63,214 nt of DNA from Acidobacteriota bacterium (lineage in GTDB: Bacteria; Acidobacteriota; Terriglobia; Terriglobales; Acidobacteriaceae), in assembly GCA_013289685.1 (NCBI GenBank), contig JABCZL010000024.1, positions 1 through 63,214 of the forward strand, given 5' to 3'. Below the pieces are notes generated by a model that worked only from the letters and a program-made list of their open reading frames with translations, was not told where the DNA came from and did no database searches. Within the stretch, counting starts at the first letter, position 1. Each line of letters starts with the position of its first letter. Shown here piece by piece: positions 33,460 through 41,997 of the stretch. The translations under genes were made by a program, and so were the position numbers.

Positions 33460-33660
33460 ATGAAGGCCAAAATGCAACAGACTTCGGTAGGAGACAATCC
33501 GGTATCCGGCAACCAGCAAGTGCGCAGAGAGATTCAGACCTTCCTGCAGGCTCTTAATTCCTATCCCGACCGCTTCGCCAGGAATCCCAGCATCACGTTT
33601 GAAGAGTATTGCAGCCGCATGGTCCGAACTATTAAGACCGAGTCCCGCCGCCGCGTCTGA
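33460..33660 (+). CDS. small conserved hypothetical protein
   Basis: The 66-residue protein MKAKMQQTSVGDNPVSGNQQ contains VRREIQTFLQALNSYPDRFARNP, a helical block that I recall from other small acidobacterial proteins, and SITFEEYCSRMV. No signal peptide or catalytic motif is present. The ATG at 33460 is preferred to one at 33316, whose extension lacks coding character. Function unknown. Confidence 0.6.
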   Translation: MKAKMQQTSVGDNPVSGNQQVRREIQTFLQALNSYPDRFARNPSITFEEYCSRMVRTIKTESRRRV

Positions 33661-33690
33661 TTCGTTCGCTGCTGTTCTAGGCCGGTGCGA

Positions 33691-34257
33691 CTACCGGCTG
33701 GCCGGCGGCACAATCCCGTTCATGCGCAAATATTCCACCATCTGGCCGTAGTGGTCGAAGCCGTGCCAGGCCACCGAAGTGGCCAGACTCAGGCGCGTTA
33801 CCGATCCTTCTCCAAACGGGCTCTTCACCGTAGCCACGAGATTCTTTTCATTGATGGTCGCGATCGCCTTGTGGACGTATATAAAGGATTCCTTCAGGAA
33901 TTTGAGAATGTCCGCCTTGCTCGTAATCGACGCCGGCCCGGACTCATCGCCGATATCCACCGGCGCCTTCGTTTCCAGAAGCGCGGCTCCCAGTTCGTAG
34001 TTCACCGCCGCCACATGCTTGATCTGCTGGCCAAAGGTGCGCACCCCCTTGAACTCGCCGTCAGTGGGAGCGAATCCAAACTTATCTTCCGGCATAGCCT
34101 CCGCGGCCGGGACGAACTCTTCCTCTAGATTTAGGACCGTCCGGTCCAAAACCTCGGTGACCGTGCGATGCTCTTCCTTCGGCTTGGTCCCCTCCGCCAT
34201 CGCGGTCATCGTCACCACCAGCAAACCGCAGACCACCCATCCCATTCGCTTCTTCAT
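33691..34257 (-). CDS. secreted DinB-family protein
   Basis: The 188-residue protein starts MKKRMGWVVCGLLVVTMTAMAEG, a signal peptide. A DinB/YfiT-like four-helix bundle follows: TVTEVLDRTVLNLEEEFVPAAEAMPEDKFGF, FGQQIKHVAAVNYELG (metal His) and SVAWHGFDHYGQMVEYLRMNGIVPP (HGFDH ligands). DinB-like bundles bind a metal through three His and include thiol-dependent transferases; exported members are frequent in this phylum. GGGGAAA lies upstream of the chosen ATG at 34257; ATGs at 34272 and 34299 are alternatives. Confidence 0.85.
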   Translation of the reverse strand: MKKRMGWVVCGLLVVTMTAMAEGTKPKEEHRTVTEVLDRTVLNLEEEFVPAAEAMPEDKFGFAPTDGEFKGVRTFGQQIKHVAAVNYELGAALLETKAPVDIGDESGPASITSKADILKFLKESFIYVHKAIATINEKNLVATVKSPFGEGSVTRLSLATSVAWHGFDHYGQMVEYLRMNGIVPPASR

Positions 34258-34325
34258 TATGATTTTCCCCATATTAATTTCCCCATTATTTTCCTCCATT
34301 TATGAATCTCGATTTTCCTCACTTA

Positions 34326-35594
34326 TCAATCGCGCACCACCGCCGGAGCCATCTTCAACTCCGTCGCCGTTAAACGATGTCGTCGGATGCTGGTCAGTCC
34401 CACGACCATCGCCAACGCTGACCATGCCAGCGCCACCGGAACGCTCTGGCGCGCCGCCAGCCATCCCCAAACCGCGCTCCCCACGGCCATGCCTCCCTGC
34501 AACACCAGCAGGTACATGGAGAGCGCCCGCGCCCGCATCCACGACGGACACATGGTTTGCGCGACCACATTAAAGCACGCCAGAATGCCGATCCAGGCCG
34601 CGCCCGCGGTGAATAATACCAGACACAGCCACTCGAACAGATGCACCTGCCCGGCCAGGAACGTCATGGCGGCGAACACCACCGTCGCGCCCAGGACCAG
34701 TCCGTCCACCGAATACCGCAGGCGAAACCGAGGCAAGAGTGCCGCTCCCCCGAGCGCGCCCAGCCCGAAACACGTCAGCAGGAATCCGTATCCCTGCGCT
34801 CCATGCGGCTGGCAGACCACCGGAAGCAGCGCCAGCAGGGAAGCCGCGCCCAAGCTGAACGCCCCAGTGCGAATCAGAACCGAGCGCACCTCGGGTGCTC
34901 CGCGCACATAGCGAAAGCCCTCGGCAATCGCATCCCACACCCGCTGTTTCGGCAACGGCTCACGCGCAGACTGTTTCCACTTGCACAAAAAGAAAATCAC
35001 GCCAAAGAACGATGCCGCATTCAGCAGAAACGACCATCCCGATCCCGCCGCCGCCACCACCATTCCGCCCAGCGCCGGACCCACAGCGCGCGCCACGTTG
35101 AATCCCGCGGAATTCAGCGCCACCGCGGAAGCATGCCGCGCCGGTGAAACCACATCCGGCGTAATCGCCTGCCACGCCGGATCATTCATCACCGCGCCCA
35201 GCCCCAGCAGAAACGTGAACAACAGCAGCACCCACGGATTCACCGCATGCAGCAGCGTCAACACGCCCAGCGCCGCCGCCGCCGCAACCATCCAGCCCTG
35301 AGTGAACAAGAGAAGACGCCGCCGGTCGACCATGTCGGCCAGCGCCCCCGCGGGCAGCACCACAAGAAATACAGGAACGGCGGCCGCGGCCTGCACCAGG
35401 CTCACCATCAGCGGCGACGTCGTGAGCTGCGTCATGAACCATCCCGCACCCACGTTTTGCATCCAGGTTCCGGTATAAGAAATGACCGCCGCGATCCACA
35501 GCGATCGAAAAATCGGCTCCCCCAACGGCGCCCACGCCGCATCCGCACGCCGCATCCCCGTGCCCTGCACCGGAACTGAAATCTGATCAGCCAA
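34326..35594 (-). CDS. MFS transporter (EntS-like)
   Basis: The 422-residue protein has about twelve hydrophobic helices. FRSLWIAAVISYTGTWMQNVGAGWFMTQLTTSPLMVSLVQAAAAVP and GALADMVDRRRLL (loop 2-3 motif) mark the MFS_3 group that includes the enterobactin exporter EntS. NDPAWQAITPDVVSPARHASAVALNSAGFNVARAVGPALGGMVVAA is the family's most conserved block. The start codon is TTG at 35594, supported by AAGGA 8 nt upstream. It probably exports small molecules; the substrate is unknown. It ends close to the DinB gene on the same strand. Confidence 0.9.
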   Translation of the reverse strand: MADQISVPVQGTGMRRADAAWAPLGEPIFRSLWIAAVISYTGTWMQNVGAGWFMTQLTTSPLMVSLVQAAAAVPVFLVVLPAGALADMVDRRRLLLFTQGWMVAAAAALGVLTLLHAVNPWVLLLFTFLLGLGAVMNDPAWQAITPDVVSPARHASAVALNSAGFNVARAVGPALGGMVVAAAGSGWSFLLNAASFFGVIFFLCKWKQSAREPLPKQRVWDAIAEGFRYVRGAPEVRSVLIRTGAFSLGAASLLALLPVVCQPHGAQGYGFLLTCFGLGALGGAALLPRFRLRYSVDGLVLGATVVFAAMTFLAGQVHLFEWLCLVLFTAGAAWIGILACFNVVAQTMCPSWMRARALSMYLLVLQGGMAVGSAVWGWLAARQSVPVALAWSALAMVVGLTSIRRHRLTATELKMAPAVVRD

Positions 35595-35700
35595 AATAGA
35601 AATCCTTCGTGAATCGGAGCCTGCCCTGAGCGAAGTCGAAGGGTGCCCTTAATGGTTTCAAGCTCTTGCCGTTCCTCTGTGTTCCCCGTGTCCTCTGTGG

Positions 35701-37170
35701 TTAAGCCTTTGCTTTTAGCCCCGCAAACGGCCACTCCGAATCCTTCCAGGCGCGTATCAAATAAATGATGACGCCCGTCAGCAGAATAACCGCCGCATAC
35801 CGCAGCTCTCTTGCTGCGTTTTCCCGCTTAAACAATATGAAGAGGAACCCCGCGGTTGCCAGTAACGCCGGTAACGGATACAGCCACATCCGAAACGGCC
35901 GCCGCATCTCGGGTCGCGTAAACCGCAGCACAATCACTCCCACCGCCTGCACCAGGAACTGAAGAATCAGCCGGATCACCACCAGCGCCGCGATCGCATC
36001 CTTCAACCGCAGAAAGCAGAATGCCGCCGCCACCACTCCCAGCGCCAGCAGCGAAATATGCGGAAAACGGTGCACTGGATGCACCTTGGCAAAGGCCTTG
36101 AAATAGTTCCCGTCTTTCGCCGCCGCATACGGCACCCGCGAATAGCCCAGCATCAGCGAAAACACCGAGGCGAATGCCGTGACAATCACCAGTCCCGTCA
36201 CCAATCGCGCCGCCCACGCCCCATACACCCTCTGCATGAACAGCGACACCACATACAGGCCGGTGTTGTTCTGTCCCGCCTGCATCATCTCCCGCCAGGG
36301 CACCACGGCGAGGACGCACACGTTCATCATGAGATATAGACAGGCCACGAGCAGAATAGAAAGCAACAACGCCCGAGGAATATTCTTTTCCGGGTCTTTA
36401 ATCTCGTCCCCCAGAAAACTCACGTTGTAATATCCCCAATAATCGTAGGTCGCGATCAGCATCGCGCCGCCCAGCCCGGTCAGGAATTTGTGGGAAATGG
36501 TGAACGCGCCCGGAGGAAAATCGAAAGCCCGCGCCGCGTTGAAGTGCGTCAGCCCGGCGAAGATGATCCAGCCAATCGTTCCCATCACGCCAAACCACAA
36601 TATTTTCGACAGCCGTCCGATGGCCGTGATGTTGCGATAAAGCAGCAGCACAGTAAAGAAACAAATCAGAACGGCAACCGCTGTTCCCGGCGTGACAATC
36701 CAATTCGCCTGCAGAGTTCCAACCCACGGAATATGCAGCGCAGCATCATGATGTGCATACACCACATCGAGTTCCGGCCAGTAATAGGCCGCATATCCCG
36801 CCAGCCCGATGCATCCCGTCGCAATCGAGAGCGGTGCAGAAAAAGAAACTTGCCAGATGAACAGGAACGAAATCAGCCGTCCCCATTTCTGCGGCCCATA
36901 CATCTCGCGCAAATAGCGATACGATCCGCCCGAAGCCGGCAGCGCCGCGCCCAACTCTGCCGATACCAGCCCGTCGCACACAGCCAGCAGCGCGCCCGCA
37001 ATCCACCCCAGCAGCGCCTGCGGCCCGCCCATGGCGCTCACCACCAGCGGCATGGTGATGAACGGCCCCACGCCGATCATGTCGATCATGTTCAGCGAGG
37101 TCGCCGACAACAGCCCCATCCCGCGGATGAGTCCGGGCGAACCCGATTCCGGTTTTGTCGGAGAGCCCAT
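35701..37170 (-). CDS. APC-family amino acid permease
   Basis: The 489-residue protein has about twelve transmembrane helices. LLSATSLNMIDMIGVGPFITMPLVVSAMGGPQALLGWIAGALLAVCDGLVSAELGAALPASGGSYRYL contains the APC substrate-backbone loop (GVGPF) and the conserved Glu/Ala-Ser-Gly-Gly-Ser-Tyr block. Later FLGDEIKDPEKNIPRALLLSI is another family block. The best guess is amino acid or polyamine uptake. It lies 107 nt upstream of the MFS gene on the same strand, separated by a GCCCTGAGCGAAGTCGAAGG repeat. Confidence 0.92.
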   Translation of the reverse strand: MGSPTKPESGSPGLIRGMGLLSATSLNMIDMIGVGPFITMPLVVSAMGGPQALLGWIAGALLAVCDGLVSAELGAALPASGGSYRYLREMYGPQKWGRLISFLFIWQVSFSAPLSIATGCIGLAGYAAYYWPELDVVYAHHDAALHIPWVGTLQANWIVTPGTAVAVLICFFTVLLLYRNITAIGRLSKILWFGVMGTIGWIIFAGLTHFNAARAFDFPPGAFTISHKFLTGLGGAMLIATYDYWGYYNVSFLGDEIKDPEKNIPRALLLSILLVACLYLMMNVCVLAVVPWREMMQAGQNNTGLYVVSLFMQRVYGAWAARLVTGLVIVTAFASVFSLMLGYSRVPYAAAKDGNYFKAFAKVHPVHRFPHISLLALGVVAAAFCFLRLKDAIAALVVIRLILQFLVQAVGVIVLRFTRPEMRRPFRMWLYPLPALLATAGFLFILFKRENAARELRYAAVILLTGVIIYLIRAWKDSEWPFAGLKAKA

Positions 37171-37240
37171 GCGTTGGTTGGATCAAACGCCTGGGCAATT
37201 TTCCTCGGCGTTGTACTGGCAACTGGATACCGGCAACTGG

Positions 37241-40015
37241 CTACTGCTTTTGACTCAGCAAATTTACATACAGCCGCACCGCGCCCGGCACGCCCGCCGG
37301 CAGTTGCCGGAAAAACGCGTAAGCGGCATAAATATAAATCCCCTTGCCATACTGCGCCCGCAGCAGCCCGCCCTTCTGAGCCGCTTCTCCCGGATCATGG
37401 CACGACAGCAGCGGTGTGAAATGATCGTCCCACTTGTCCATGAAGTACAGCCCACGCTCCTGCACCCACCCATCGAAATCATGCGCCGTGATCGTGTTGG
37501 GAGAGTGAAACACAGAGTCGTCGGGAGCGAGAATATCAACCGGCGCTTCCTCCACCGAAACCCGCGCCCGGCTCAGCTCCGCAGGATAAGGAGTGAACTT
37601 GCCCGCATTGAAGTCGGCAGTGCCGGCGTTGTACTGCACCACCAGCGTCCCGCCTGCAGAAACGAAATCGAGCAGCTTCTTGTTGTTCGTCACCACATCT
37701 TTCTGCGTATCGTAAGCGCGAATCCCCAGTACGATAGTTCCGTATCTGCTGAGATCTTCGCTCCCGATCTTCTCAGCCGGGATCAGCGTGACGTCCATCC
37801 CCACCTGCTTCAGCACGGTTGGGATGTCATCGCCTGCACCCATGATGTAACCGACCTTCAGATCATGCGGCGCCTGCACGTCGACGATGCTCACGCGCTG
37901 CCGCGCCGGTTGGTAGTAATAGAAGCTGCCGAGATCTTCGCGCGTGACCAGCGTGTAGCCTTCGCTGTATTTCTCGCTCTCCGATTCCAGCACGGCACGC
38001 ACGGTCGCCCGCCCTTCATGCAAGCCGCTGGTGAAAACCTTGAACTGGAAGTCCTGCTTCTCTCCACGCTTTTTCAGATTCACGGCGAACTGCTCCGGCT
38101 CCGAACGCCAGCCCGAAGGCAACTCCAGCCGCAGCACGCCGCTCACGTCGCGCGTCAGATTGCTGGTCACGCCCACCGCAACGGTTGAGGTCGACCCATT
38201 GTGCGTAGAAATCACCTGTGTCCCCGGCTCCAGCATGACAGAAAATGCCGGCACAATCGCCAGCGGCCGCGCGCGCTGCTTCCCGGCCTCATCCACGAAC
38301 GGTGTCACCACCACACTGGTAATGCCGTTCCTCGTTGCCGCCGTTCCCGCGCCGCTGATCGCATACTCGACTCGCGCCCGCAGTGCCGGAGGCGGGAAGG
38401 GAAGCGTCGCATATTTCTCATCATCGATGTGATTCACGGCCTCAGTCTCGGGATCATCCCGGTGCCAGTATGGCCGCGTGTAAGCCGTGTCCTTCGGCAC
38501 GCGCAGCCGGAAATCCGCGTGCAAATCTTCTCCCGCCCTTACCGTCTCCGGTCGCGTCTTCCCGCTGATCGTATTCCATCCCGCCGGAACTTCCAGCTTG
38601 ATGTGGTCGATCACCAGCGGAAGTTTCGATCCGTTGTGCAAAGTCACCGCCACCAGAAATTCCTGCCCCGGAGACACCGTGGTCAGCGCGTCCGCCTCTT
38701 TCGCCGGGTGAATCTCAGGACCACCATCGGAAGACACATCTGCTGAAAGGCTCACGCCCAGAGCCAGATTCAGCGCGGTCTCTGCCTGTCGGTGCTTCTC
38801 TTCAAGAACGTCAATTACGTTCCCTGCCCATTTCATGCCACCAGGTCGCAAGATTGTGAGCACTCCATCAATTTCCCGAAGTGCCATCATCAGCGGCGCC
38901 GCCGCGGCCGCACCGTCCTTGGCCCTCGTTGCCTCGGCAACGCTGGCCGCAATCTTCCTCAATCCTTCCAGGATTCGCGGGTCCATTACGCCAGCGATAA
39001 ACAATCTGTTGACCAGTCCCGGCAACGTCGTATCGATCCCATCAAAAAAACTCTTCTCGTGCCCATCCTTCCCCAGCGTCGACGGAATTATCGAATCCAC
39101 CAGCCGGTAAAACGTAAACCGATCCCCCGGATCAATCGTCCAATTCGCCGCCCCCTGCGACATCTGATGCCGCAGTCCCTGCATCGCGAACTGCACATAC
39201 CCCATGCCCAGATCCGCGCTCTTCTCGCCCGTATTCAACTTCAAAGTCCACTGCTCATCCGGACACGTCATCGCCCCAAACCCGCACACATTCCCGATGT
39301 AAAACTTCTTCGCCTGCCACGGCTCCAGCCCCGCCGCAATCTGCTCAGGAAACCGCTTGGGATCGGCCGCCGCGCGGAACGCCTCCCGCGCCAGAATGCT
39401 CGACGCCTGGTGATGCCCGTGCCCATCCCGCTCCGTCCCTGAAAACCGCGCCACCAGCACATCCGGACGAAACGTTCGAATCACCCGCACCATATCCGCC
39501 AGCGCCGTATCGTGCCCGCCCCACTTCTGAAACGTCTCCTCGGGCGATTTCGAAAATCCAAAATCCGCCAGCCGCGAGAACCGCTCCTGTACCCCGTAAT
39601 ACTGATCCGACGCCAGCAGCTCCTCGGCGCGCAGCACGCCCAGCACATCCGACAAATTGCTGCCAATCTTATTCTGTCCACCTTCGCCGCGATTCAACGT
39701 CATCAGCAGCGTGCTCACGCCGCGCCCGCGCGCCTCCAGCGTCAGCATCCCGCCATCTTCATCGTCCGGATGCGCCACCACCTGCATCAGCCGCGCCGTT
39801 GTCCCCAGCCGCAACAACTCCAGCCGCAGCCCCGCCATCCCCTGATCCTGCGGAATCTCCGCCGGAGTTCCTTGATACAAAAGTCCCGGCGGATCCACAT
39901 CGAGAGATTGCAACGCAGAAGAATTCGTGGGTGGCCCATCCTTTCGCGCACTCTGCGAAAGGGTGGGCGTTTGTGACAAAAGAAAAAAAATCGCGAGAAG
40001 GGAAACGAACTTCAC
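37241..40015 (-). CDS. large secreted PIG-L/LmbE-family deacetylase
   Basis: I chose the GTG at 40015 because it opens a signal peptide (VKFVSLLAIFFLLSQTP); the longer frame upstream overlaps the next gene. No clear ribosome-binding site is seen. The 924-residue protein has the deacetylase signature VVAHPDDEDGG near residue 80, LMTLNRGEGGQNKIG, and the distal zinc ligand HGHHQAS. A long C-terminal part has beta-sandwich-like segments (VTPFVDEAGKQRARPLAIVPAFSV) and a final GATase-like domain (YIMGAGDDIPTVLKQVGMDVTLI, VLGIRAYD). PIG-L enzymes remove N-acetyl groups from amino sugars. The stretch just after the signal peptide is encoded by a palindromic repeat. Confidence 0.88.
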   Translation of the reverse strand: MKFVSLLAIFFLLSQTPTLSQSARKDGPPTNSSALQSLDVDPPGLLYQGTPAEIPQDQGMAGLRLELLRLGTTARLMQVVAHPDDEDGGMLTLEARGRGVSTLLMTLNRGEGGQNKIGSNLSDVLGVLRAEELLASDQYYGVQERFSRLADFGFSKSPEETFQKWGGHDTALADMVRVIRTFRPDVLVARFSGTERDGHGHHQASSILAREAFRAAADPKRFPEQIAAGLEPWQAKKFYIGNVCGFGAMTCPDEQWTLKLNTGEKSADLGMGYVQFAMQGLRHQMSQGAANWTIDPGDRFTFYRLVDSIIPSTLGKDGHEKSFFDGIDTTLPGLVNRLFIAGVMDPRILEGLRKIAASVAEATRAKDGAAAAAPLMMALREIDGVLTILRPGGMKWAGNVIDVLEEKHRQAETALNLALGVSLSADVSSDGGPEIHPAKEADALTTVSPGQEFLVAVTLHNGSKLPLVIDHIKLEVPAGWNTISGKTRPETVRAGEDLHADFRLRVPKDTAYTRPYWHRDDPETEAVNHIDDEKYATLPFPPPALRARVEYAISGAGTAATRNGITSVVVTPFVDEAGKQRARPLAIVPAFSVMLEPGTQVISTHNGSTSTVAVGVTSNLTRDVSGVLRLELPSGWRSEPEQFAVNLKKRGEKQDFQFKVFTSGLHEGRATVRAVLESESEKYSEGYTLVTREDLGSFYYYQPARQRVSIVDVQAPHDLKVGYIMGAGDDIPTVLKQVGMDVTLIPAEKIGSEDLSRYGTIVLGIRAYDTQKDVVTNNKKLLDFVSAGGTLVVQYNAGTADFNAGKFTPYPAELSRARVSVEEAPVDILAPDDSVFHSPNTITAHDFDGWVQERGLYFMDKWDDHFTPLLSCHDPGEAAQKGGLLRAQYGKGIYIYAAYAFFRQLPAGVPGAVRLYVNLLSQKQ
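39927..39972. repeat. family E palindromic repeat inside the PIG-L coding sequence
   Basis: GTGGCCCATCCTTTCGCG and CTGCGAAAGGGTGGGCGTTT pair over about 13 bp with one mismatch. On the minus strand it encodes TPTLSQSARKDGPPTN directly after the signal peptide. It matches the GTGCCCCAT...GTGGGGATTTT family found at 46497, 49048, 62930 and 63048. Confidence 0.7.
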
Positions 40016-40193
40016 GCCGAAAAAACGCGAGCGTTGAAAAAGAAAGGGAGCGCGGCCCCGGTCGGGCCGCCGCAAGCTGAGGGTTCCGGAATGTCTCACC
40101 CTACAAGGATGGGGCCTACCCCTGCTTTGACGCAAATTTCTTTGCCGGGTCGGGACCCCGACCTTTCGGAAGGAGCCGCTCTCCGCTCGACTA

Positions 40194-40892
40194 CTATTGA
40201 TCCGTCCCCACGAGTTGAACGGCATCAATCTCGTTCCACCCAGGCACCACATTGGTCGCGAGCGTAACCTTGACGCGATCCGTCTTGAACGCCGTCTTGG
40301 GAAATTTCACCATCAGATAGTTCAATTCCTTCGTAGGATCGTTGCCCTGCCACACGGAGTGTGCTCCACCCTTCTCGTCGAACACCTCGACCTTGATCAC
40401 AGCTCCCGAGCCGCACGATTCGCGCACCCGCACCTCGGTGGCGTACACCGGTTTGGGATATTTCAGGTCCAGCCATTCGATGCCGCCATCCGGAGTCTTC
40501 GGCGCCCAGGCCGCTCCGTTATCTCCGTAAGCGTCGACATTGGGAGCCCCGGCCGCCTGATTGGCCGAATAGGCCGCTGTGCCCTGGGCGTCGTTGTAAA
40601 CGGAGGACGCGGTGACCTGAAATGCCCACTCTCCGTTGGGATCGTTCTTGATCTCATCCTGCTTCATCGCCCAATCGGCAGCAGCCATCTTGGCAGCCGC
40701 TTCCGTGGATGCACCCGCATCCGCACCGCCCGGCGCAGCCGCGGGAGCGCTTGCCGCCTGCGCCGGGGCCGCAGGCGCTGGGCTGCTCGCCGCAGGCTTA
40801 GCCTCGGAAGTCTCGGGCGTGCTGCTCTTTTTGCAGCCACTCAGAAATGCAAGCGGCAGAACAAAGCAAATCACTGTCGTGCGAATCTTCAT
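40194..40892 (-). CDS. lipoprotein with discoidin-like carbohydrate-binding domain
   Basis: The 232-residue protein has a lipoprotein signal with lipobox LSGC (Cys20) and then an Ala/Pro-rich linker (about 30-65) suited to spanning the periplasm. The C-terminal domain (AFQVTASSVYNDAQGTAAYSANQAAGAPNVDAYGDNGAAWAPKTPDGGIEWLDLKYPKPVYATEVRVRE) resembles an F5/8-type C (discoidin) fold, ending VPGWNEIDAVQLVGT, a typical discoidin closing strand. Such domains bind glycans or lipids. AGGAGC lies 7 nt before the ATG. It is upstream of, and in the same orientation as, the PIG-L gene, so the two may act on the same extracellular sugar. Confidence 0.78.
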   Translation of the reverse strand: MKIRTTVICFVLPLAFLSGCKKSSTPETSEAKPAASSPAPAAPAQAASAPAAAPGGADAGASTEAAAKMAAADWAMKQDEIKNDPNGEWAFQVTASSVYNDAQGTAAYSANQAAGAPNVDAYGDNGAAWAPKTPDGGIEWLDLKYPKPVYATEVRVRESCGSGAVIKVEVFDEKGGAHSVWQGNDPTKELNYLMVKFPKTAFKTDRVKVTLATNVVPGWNEIDAVQLVGTDQ

Positions 40893-41046
40893 GGGATGCT
40901 CCTGATCAAGTCGTTGAAGAAAAGACCGCGTTCTACCAGCCCAAGTAGCACCAGCGATAACTAGGACGATTCAAACCCGCCGCATTATAGTACGGACGCT
41001 CCAAACTCGCGGTAGTAAATCGCTTGCGGGAATCCGCCCCGGTTCT

Positions 41047-41913
41047 CTACACGTCACACAACTCCGCCGCCTTGCGCAGCGATTCCAGCGGATCCCCCGC
41101 CGGCACAAATTCATGCGCCACATACCCGCGAAACCCCGCGTCGGCAATCGCCCGCATCACCCCGTCCCACTGAATTTCCTGCGTCCCATCCAGCTCATGC
41201 CGCCCCGGAACTCCGCCGGTGTGGAAATGCGCAATCCACTGCATATTCCGCCGGATCGTATCGATTAGATCACCCTCCATAATCTGCATGTGATAAATGT
41301 CGTAGAGCAGTTTCACGTTGGGCGAGTTCACTTCCTGCATCACGCGCACTCCCCACGCCGTGTGGTCGCACATGTAATCGTGATGATCGCGCTTGCTGTT
41401 GAGCAGTTCCATGCAGATGGTCACGCCGTGATCTTCCGCAATCTTCTTGACGCGATTCAGTCCGGCGATGGTGTTGCGCGCACCCTCGTCATCCGACATG
41501 CCACCGCGGTTCCCTGAAAAAGTGATAACGTTTGGCACGCCAGCCTTGGCCGCCCGCGGAATGTTCGTCCGAAACGCCTGTTCGATCGCGCCATGGTTCT
41601 CCACCCGGTTCAGAGCTTTCCCGATGTCTCCGCCGCCCGCGTATCCCATCGTGCACACCAGCCCGTATCGCCGCGGGATTTCATACTCCTCCGGCTGCAG
41701 CAAATCGACGCCCCGCAGCCCGATCTTCGCTGCGTACTCCGCCAATTGATCGACAGGAATGTGCGAATAACACCACCGGCAGACCGACTGATGAATGCGC
41801 CCCTGGCGCGCCGTTGCGGCAGTATCAACCCCCGCCGCAAACGACGGAAGGCCAACCGCCGCCGCCCCCACAACGGAAGACTTCAGCAGCGCCCGCCGTG
41901 TAAGTTTCCGCAT
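41047..41913 (-). CDS. Tat-exported sugar phosphate isomerase/epimerase-like protein
   Basis: The 288-residue protein begins MRKLTRRALLKSSVVGAAAVGLPSFAAG, a twin-arginine signal. The mature part is an AP-endonuclease-type TIM barrel resembling hydroxypyruvate isomerase: IHQSVCRWCYSHIPVDQLAEYAAKIGLRGVDLL, ICMELLNSKRDHHDYMCD (metal Glu), VKLLYDIYHMQIMEGDL (Asp/His) and YVAHEFVPAGDP (Glu). The metal residues are kept. Cytoplasmic hydroxypyruvate isomerases act in glyoxylate metabolism; the Tat signal suggests a folded metal-loaded periplasmic enzyme. The start at 41913 was chosen for the Tat signal. Confidence 0.87.
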   Translation of the reverse strand: MRKLTRRALLKSSVVGAAAVGLPSFAAGVDTAATARQGRIHQSVCRWCYSHIPVDQLAEYAAKIGLRGVDLLQPEEYEIPRRYGLVCTMGYAGGGDIGKALNRVENHGAIEQAFRTNIPRAAKAGVPNVITFSGNRGGMSDDEGARNTIAGLNRVKKIAEDHGVTICMELLNSKRDHHDYMCDHTAWGVRVMQEVNSPNVKLLYDIYHMQIMEGDLIDTIRRNMQWIAHFHTGGVPGRHELDGTQEIQWDGVMRAIADAGFRGYVAHEFVPAGDPLESLRKAAELCDV

Positions 41914-41997
41914 AAAGGGAAAAGGTTTTTCTGAGAACTGAGAACTAAGTACGAGAATTGGCTGCTGGCAACTGGCTCCTGGCAACCGGCAGCTGCC

